Shown in pieces: positions 60,001 through 64,000 of a stretch of DNA of 64,000 bases; the stretch's first letter is position 1, and each line of letters opens with the position of its first letter. A model generated the notes under the pieces. That model ran no database searches. It was not told the origin of the DNA and was given only the letters and a program-made list of their open reading frames with translations. The DNA lies in contig CH003265.1 of the NCBI GenBank assembly GCA_000149265.1, positions 808,062 to 872,061 on the forward strand, given 5' to 3'. The DNA comes from Ciona savignyi. Lineage: Eukaryota; Chordata; Ascidiacea; Phlebobranchia; Cionidae. The translations under genes and the position numbers were made by a program.

Positions 60001-61598
60001 TTTTTTACTCTATAAATGCCAGGTGAATAAACTGTACATAACAGTTTAATCCCACATTATTGTTTTTTATGGTAGATAGTGAGATATTAGTGTTGTGTAC
60101 TGTTGTTTAAACTTACTTTTTGACTAAATATTGAAAATGGTTATTTAATCAGAATATCAAACAAAGCCCATGTTTAATAAACATCAGCGCAAGTTAAATT
60201 GCAAATAAAACTGTACAATTCCATTTAAAAATTTCTTATTTCACATAAACAGAGGTGCAGTTGAAGCAATAGAAGTTTCATTTGAGAAGTTCTTCAAGTA
60301 TCTGTGCCGTGATGTGATGGCCATATGCTTGCATGCTGGTAAAAAGATTGTCACCCAAGCTGATATAGAGCTTGTTATGAAAAGGTGCAGTTTGTTTGTT
60401 TGATTTTGATAAGATTTTTTAGAAAAATTTGATTTTCTCTATACAAGTAAACCTTACAATATATACAAGCTTCGACTCTTCTGTCATGTTGAGTGTATGC
60501 TATATTTTTCTGAATGCAGAAACGATCGAGTTCCCTAGTTCCCTAATCACTCTTGGTCTAATTAAAATGTCTAACGTTTGTTTTTGCAAGCAGAAACTAA
60601 TGGGTTTCCGGGTTACCAACTCAAACTAGATATCTATGTTTTCTGAATAAAAGAAAAAAAAATCACATTTCTATACAAAAAATACAACAATAAAAACAAA
60701 AAATGTTGGTTTTTACATCATTGTGAGCCATTTCGGGGTGGAAGTGATTTATTCAAAGTTTGTTACATATCTAATACATGTTAGTACAAACTTCCCTAAT
60801 TATTTCAGCTTGTCCATTCCTGTTATTGCAATATTACATATTAGTACAAACTTCCCTAATTAGCTCAGCTTGTCCATTCCTGTTGTTATGGGGCTGTTAA
60901 AGCAAACTCATTCATATTAATAATAAAATTGTATTTATTACATTTTGGGGGATTTTCTGGGGGAAATTTTTTTATTTATTTTAATTAAAATTGTGGTTTT
61001 CAGGTTAACATTAAAAATATTAACTTTTTTGGTAATTTTATGTAAATATCCCTTTCCAATGCGAAGATAACATCAAAAACACTAAAAAGGCTGAAAATGG
61101 GCAAGTTTTCAACAGTTTTCCTGATAGCACGAATTTCCCTTGGAATTTTTTAAAATTTCGCCTTGGGTTTTTGTAACTATGGGCATGCTAGTTAGGATTC
61201 TTAAAAGATTTAATCTGATTGTATTCCCCATTCATGCCAATGATCCGGCGACTGGACATGTCTCTCACCATCATGATGCAGAAATAAATGGAGAAAATTC
61301 AAAATGTGTTCCCTTCGATCTAAAGGGAATCCATAATTATAATCATCATTACCTTTAGCTGAATAAAAAAAAAAGTTTTTTTTTCTACTGAATAAAATTT
61401 TTTTTCTATATTTGCTACCCAAAATTGAAAGATGATTTAAGCAAATTTTATATCAATATTTATTTTTTCAGACAAAGATTCATAAAAGACAACAAAAGTC
61501 TACAAATTTTAATCGAACAAAACTTCCCACTGGAATATCGTCAGTTGTTTATTCCTGTGGCCTCGTCAGTTACACTGAAACAGAGGAAAAAGAATTAA
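48032..61598 (+). CDS. CENPT: Kinetochore protein CENP-T (histone-fold, NDC80 recruiter)
   Basis: Exons 48032-48198, 50257-50439, 51751-51831, 52047-52148, 52924-53019, 56337-56429, 56883-56968, 57472-57936, 58911-59073, 59512-59628, 60253-60384 and 61472-61598 join in phase to 603 residues (human 561). The C-terminus (about 500-590) is the CENP-T histone fold: RDIVQHHCSNKLTKGAVEAI, then FKYLCRDVMAICLHAGKKIV, QADIELVMKR and the diagnostic ending FPLEYRQLFIPVASS. The N-terminus has two TPRT-Leu motifs (T18 in VTPRTLIEQVL and T82 in VTPRTALQNLL), matching in layout the two CDK-controlled NDC80-binding motifs of vertebrate CENP-T. The middle is long, acidic and disordered (exon 57472). Exons 4 and 6 encode two similar helices (YRQNLHEKLAKFK, YSQKLKEKLEKYR). 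Function in bridging centromeric DNA to NDC80, with CENP-W as partner, is known for the family. Confidence 0.93.
48924..50165 (+). mobile_element. mariner-type transposon (D,D41D), nearly intact, in CENP-T intron 1
   Basis: Element 48926-50163 (1,238 bp) between TA duplications (48924-48925 and 50164-50165). Inverted ends CAGGGTGACCCAAAAAAA(A)C continue to GGGCCCC and match at 26 of 27 positions. It encodes one transposase in two overlapping frames. It has the size and structure of a complete Tc1/mariner element. Confidence 0.95.
49013..50012 (+). pseudogene. mariner-type transposase, one frameshift
   Basis: The N-terminal helix-turn-helix part starts at ATG 49013 (MSELLNVSI) and runs in one frame to about 49140 (GSFKKTQDSFMRQF). 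The rest continues in the next frame to the stop at 50010-50012, starting around SSRTAELIESVRESL. A single indel near 49130-49150 explains the break. Catalytic residues are visible: the first Asp in WTSDEAHFHL, the second in WFQQDGASPH, and the third in LSPPDFFLWG with 41 residues between the second and third. This spacing defines the D,D41D branch of the IS630/Tc1/mariner group. Apart from the shift, no internal stop is present, so inactivation is recent or is a sequencing error. Confidence 0.9.
50890..51490. mobile_element. MITE with CAGGGTTCGAATTAA ends in CENP-T intron 2
   Basis: Left end CAGGGTTCGAATTAATGATT, right end the inverse of CAGGGTTCGAATTAAGGGAT. Subterminal TTCGCGAA-type palindromes recur on both sides, as in hAT elements. 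Flanks share only ATCCA (left ending at 50889, right starting at 51491), so class by target duplication is unsure. Confidence 0.75.
53760..54640 (-). pseudogene. Decayed coding region inside the foldback element, family unknown
   Basis: Reading the minus strand, protein-like stretches follow one another with a few stops and shifts: GKKGILAVTDLGKEQVELLK, then SICLHHKKMFLERYTKLQTV, RPLTIEAASKLSEKTKRRLF, LFAWGSQNIPGISFSFVSEE, SHHAFVPQADGILMKRLSAD and finally NGTWGVVADRNEEEGDVMIQ with WPSRKDECWVAISNILAI. Composition is globular and clearly not random. I do not recognise a transposase catalytic core. It could be an accessory protein of the element or a captured host gene. Confidence 0.6.
54841..54940. 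repeat. 20-bp minisatellite, five units
   Basis: Units of exactly 20 bases (AACTCTGCTGGTCACTGAAT and variants) in five tandem copies inside the foldback element. Confidence 0.95.
55324..55423. other. Assembly gap (100 N) inside the right arm of the foldback element
   Basis: Exactly 100 N. The gap falls where the right arm should match 53545-53575 of the left arm, so the true gap may be only about 30 bases. Confidence 0.97.
58140..58679 (+). mobile_element. TA-flanked MITE, copy 2, CENP-T intron 8
   Basis: Element 58142-58677 (536 bp) between TA dinucleotides. Both ends read CAGTGGAACTCCGCTT inward, then diverge (GGAGACCACC at left, ACTTGACCACC at right). It is the same family as 42345-42857 but in the opposite orientation. 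A 60-codon open frame in each direction is chance. Confidence 0.9.
59115..59134. repeat. (GT)n microsatellite
   Basis: About ten GT units in a CENP-T intron. Confidence 0.95.
59360..59400. repeat. (TA)n microsatellite, interrupted
   Basis: TA repeats interrupted by CGG in a CENP-T intron. Confidence 0.9.
60781..60886. repeat. Tandem duplication, 60-bp period, CENP-T intron 11
   Basis: TTAGTACAAACTTCCCTAAT begins at 60781 and again at 60841. The two copies differ by only a few bases over the first 45. Confidence 0.93.
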
Positions 61599-62109
61599 AT
61601 TTAGGGACATTTCGAATTTGTAATTTTTAGCACTGAACTTTTCTAATTGTTCTTGTCCTTTACACTGCCTTTATTTGTTCTGCACGTGTATTATTTTTGA
61701 TTTGTGCCTGATTTTTAATACTTATTTACAAGAATTTTATAGACAATTCACAATTGTTATTTGTTCAACATGTGTCTCAACTCTCGGTTAATGCAAAAAT
61801 AATTTGCTTTTAAAACTATATTTTTTTTGTTGTGTAAGACTATATTTTTAATTGTTTCAATGTTTAAATGTAAAAGACCCATTCTTGTTTAATTTGCTAA
61901 AAATTGATAATGACCAAATATGCTACTAATACATCTTTAGTTTGTTGACAACACAATCTGACAAAATCAGCATAGTCTGAGAGAAATAACAAAAAAAGGC
62001 ATTTGTTTTGCAAACGTTTACACAGCAAACTGCTGACAAAGTAATTTTCCTTTGAATTTCCAGCTTCGTTGTGATTTGTTGTTTGTTGTGTGTAGTGTGG
62101 TTTATTTCC
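61599..62109. other. Region between CENP-T and prolidase, no gene seen
   Basis: CENP-T 3' untranslated region and the upstream region or outron of prolidase. No canonical AATAAA was noticed close to the CENP-T stop. Confidence 0.5.
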
Positions 62110-62111
62110 AG
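62110..62111 (+). promoter_or_regulatory. Candidate trans-splice acceptor five bases before the prolidase start
   Basis: GGTTTATTTCCAG, then CAACC, then ATG. A pyrimidine-rich acceptor five bases from a start codon, with no evident upstream exon, fits a spliced-leader site. Confidence 0.45.
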
Positions 62112-62116
62112 CAACC

Positions 62117-63862
62117 ATGGACCAAGAAAGAGCAACGTAAGTAATTATAGGTTCTAAATGTTATTTAAATAAGCAATATAACAAATTTACATATATTCAT
62201 TGGTATTATTAAATAATATCTATATATATCCCCTAAAAATCTCCTTAATTAAGTATGGATATATATTTATTTTTAATCTAGTTTTCTTAAATATTTTTTG
62301 AAGTGTGGAAATTAGTTTATAACAGTTTTTTATAATTTTTCCAGTACAATAGTTTTCTTGCTGTAATGTTTGTTTCAATATTTAAAAAAAAAAAATTTTG
62401 CTAAAACATTGGTCATCAGTTCTTTAAATTAAATAAAACGTATCATTGTCCAGACCTGCGTATTGCCTTGGACACAATACTTTTTCCGGTGTCGATGTCA
62501 TTGTTTGCAAACAATCGAAAACGATTGTGCGACAAACTAAAAGCAAAGAAAGTTCCGGAAAATTCAATTGTTCTTTTGCAAGGAGGTCAACAAACTCAAC
62601 AGGATTCAACAGATAGAGATATCACTTTTAGACAGGTCAATACTGTTTACTTTAATTTTGACGTGTTTGAATAAATTTTGTTTAATTAATCTGTATCTTG
62701 TCAAACCTTATTTATATACCAGATGTGATTGCTTCAATGCATTATGTGGAAGTTTTTGTTCACAAGTTCTTACAAATTGTTACAGAATTTACTTTAATGC
62801 TTTTACATCATTTACTGGCGTGAAGTGCTAGGTTGCAGGACTTTAACTGTTTTAAACATCGTAAATTAATATTTGATATTTAGGAGTCCTATTTCCAATG
62901 GTGTTTCGGGGTGACTGAGCCAGACTGCTTTGGTACTATTGAAGTGGCATCGGGTAAGGCGGTGCTCTTCATTCCAAAGTTACCAAAGGAATACCAAGTA
63001 TGGATGGGTGAAATATACCCGCCGAGTCACTTTCAAGCGAAATATGCCGTGGATGACGTGAAGTTTGTGCAAGATGTAAGTAACAGAGATTAGTGCTACA
63101 AGTTTTTTCGTAAGAAGGCTTTTAAGCTCAAAATGGTTAACGCATTGGCCTATGTGTAAAAAGCTTATGGGTTTAAAACCAAACCACTAGCTTATCGCGC
63201 GTGCACACAAGTAGGGCTGTTGCCGAACCCAATGGTTTAAGGGCCTAAACAGAAACTGTAGCAATATATCTACATTATTTAACACACTACAATAACGCGA
63301 AGTAAACAAGGTGAAAGAACAATTTCATGTGTTAATAAACCCTCTGCATTTTTTCGGATAACTAGGAATACACTATGGCCAATTGAGATAATGTGTTTTC
63401 TTTAAACCGAAGTTTCTCAGATTTCTGAAGAGCTGAAACGGATAAATGCCGGTGTACTGTTAACGCTGGTAAGCTATTCTTGTATTATAACATACTTTAA
63501 TATTAAACACATTATGCACCCTGAAAACTACGATATTGACCAGTTAAACCTTGCAAAACAATTTATATAACATTGGCCATATCATCTATGTCACCTTCAT
63601 CTAAGTATTTTCCAGAATTTCTCGTATACACGCTACATTTCATTTGTAGAAGTTTTATTATTCTAACCTAAATACTATTAATGGCTATAATTGTATGATA
63701 GTCTGAGGATGGAACTTTTTAAATTGACATCTGTGAAAGGACATTTTGTTTAATTTTCAATTAAAATCTTCACAATATTTAAGGTACTTTAATATTCCAG
63801 AATGGTTTAAACACCGACAGCGGGCATACAACCAGAGAGGCTGCATTTGATGGCATTAGCAG
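62117..63862 (+). CDS. PEPD: Prolidase (Xaa-Pro dipeptidase), 5' part, continues beyond the window
   Basis: Exons 62117-62136, 62454-62635, 62884-63075, 63421-63468 and 63801-63862 encode the N-terminal (creatinase-like) domain of prolidase, the cytosolic metallodipeptidase that splits X-Pro dipeptides. Family blocks in order: PAYCLGHNTF, MSLFANNRKRLCDKLK, NSIVLLQGGQQTQ with TDRDITFRQESYFQWCFGVT, KAVLFIPKLP, WMGEIYPPSHFQAKYAVDDV and NGLNTDSGHTTREAAFDGIS. About 170 of an expected 490 residues are present; the metal-binding domain lies past the end. Exon 2 contains one frame break at the T5 run 62481-62485: before it the frame gives LGHNTF, after it PVSMSLFANN. One T too many would explain it. 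A possible sixth exon from 63937 does not match the family and was not used. Confidence 0.9.
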
Positions 63863-64000
63863 GTACCAATATTATTGACGTAACATTTCAAAAATATTAT
63901 CTTTAAAATTTGCTGACTCGCAATATTATTCTTCAGCTATGAGAATTGTAACTTTACCACAGCTGCTTCTGTAATTAGTTCTTTATTAAATAATTATCTT

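Noticed and set aside
63937..64000. Sixth prolidase exon
   Set aside because: A good acceptor is followed by an open frame, but the residues do not fit the prolidase family at this point; the true exon may be outside the window.

Overview
The window looks like nuclear DNA of a small-genome chordate, most likely a tunicate of the Ciona type. This is inference. It is AT-rich, its genes are split by many short GT-AG introns, and the recognisable genes are animal ones (MDM2, SLC66A2, dUTPase, Josephin peptidase, CENP-T, prolidase). Several start codons sit just downstream of a lone 3' splice acceptor, as expected where spliced-leader trans-splicing is used. Two 100-N assembly gaps are present. 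All gene models below were built by hand from splice signals and reading phase; no database search was possible.

Layout. 1-1.9 kb: two tandem 5S rRNA genes with related flanks. 2.1-5.9 kb (+): an MDM2-type p53 regulator with a perfect 20-bp p53 response element about 0.5 kb upstream of its start. 6.3-16.6 kb (-): a 16-exon gene for an unrecognised protein of about 1,297 residues ending in zinc-ribbon-like CxxC pairs. 16.8-21.7 kb (-): a Gln-rich protein of 420 residues lying head-to-tail 244 bp upstream of the previous gene, a possible operon. 21.7-25.4 kb: repeats only. 25.4-27.6 kb (+): SLC66A2/PQLC1-like PQ-loop transporter. 29.4-32.7 kb (-): a secreted cysteine-rich protein made of repeated exon modules. 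33.5-36.1 kb (-): a small single-pass membrane protein. 37.0-39.6 kb (+): dUTPase with an E2F-like palindrome. 40.6-45.2 kb (-): Josephin-domain deubiquitinase (JOSD1/2-like). 48.0-61.6 kb (+): CENP-T, whose introns hold four DNA-transposon insertions. 62.1 kb to the end (+): the 5' part of prolidase (PEPD), which runs off the window.

Mobile DNA is abundant: two tRNA-headed SINE families, three hAT-like MITEs with near-perfect 8-bp target duplications, a pair of TA-flanked MITEs sharing ends, a nearly intact mariner-type element (D,D41D) and a 2.9-kb foldback element with ends of roughly 0.6 kb.

Shared biology: MDM2 (p53 control), dUTPase (S-phase nucleotide pool) and CENP-T (kinetochore) are all cell-cycle genes, and each has a matching p53-type or E2F-type site nearby. 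The most interesting observations are the p53 element at MDM2, the two TPRT motifs of CENP-T, the SINE whose target duplication copied a splice donor, and the modular cysteine-rich secreted protein.
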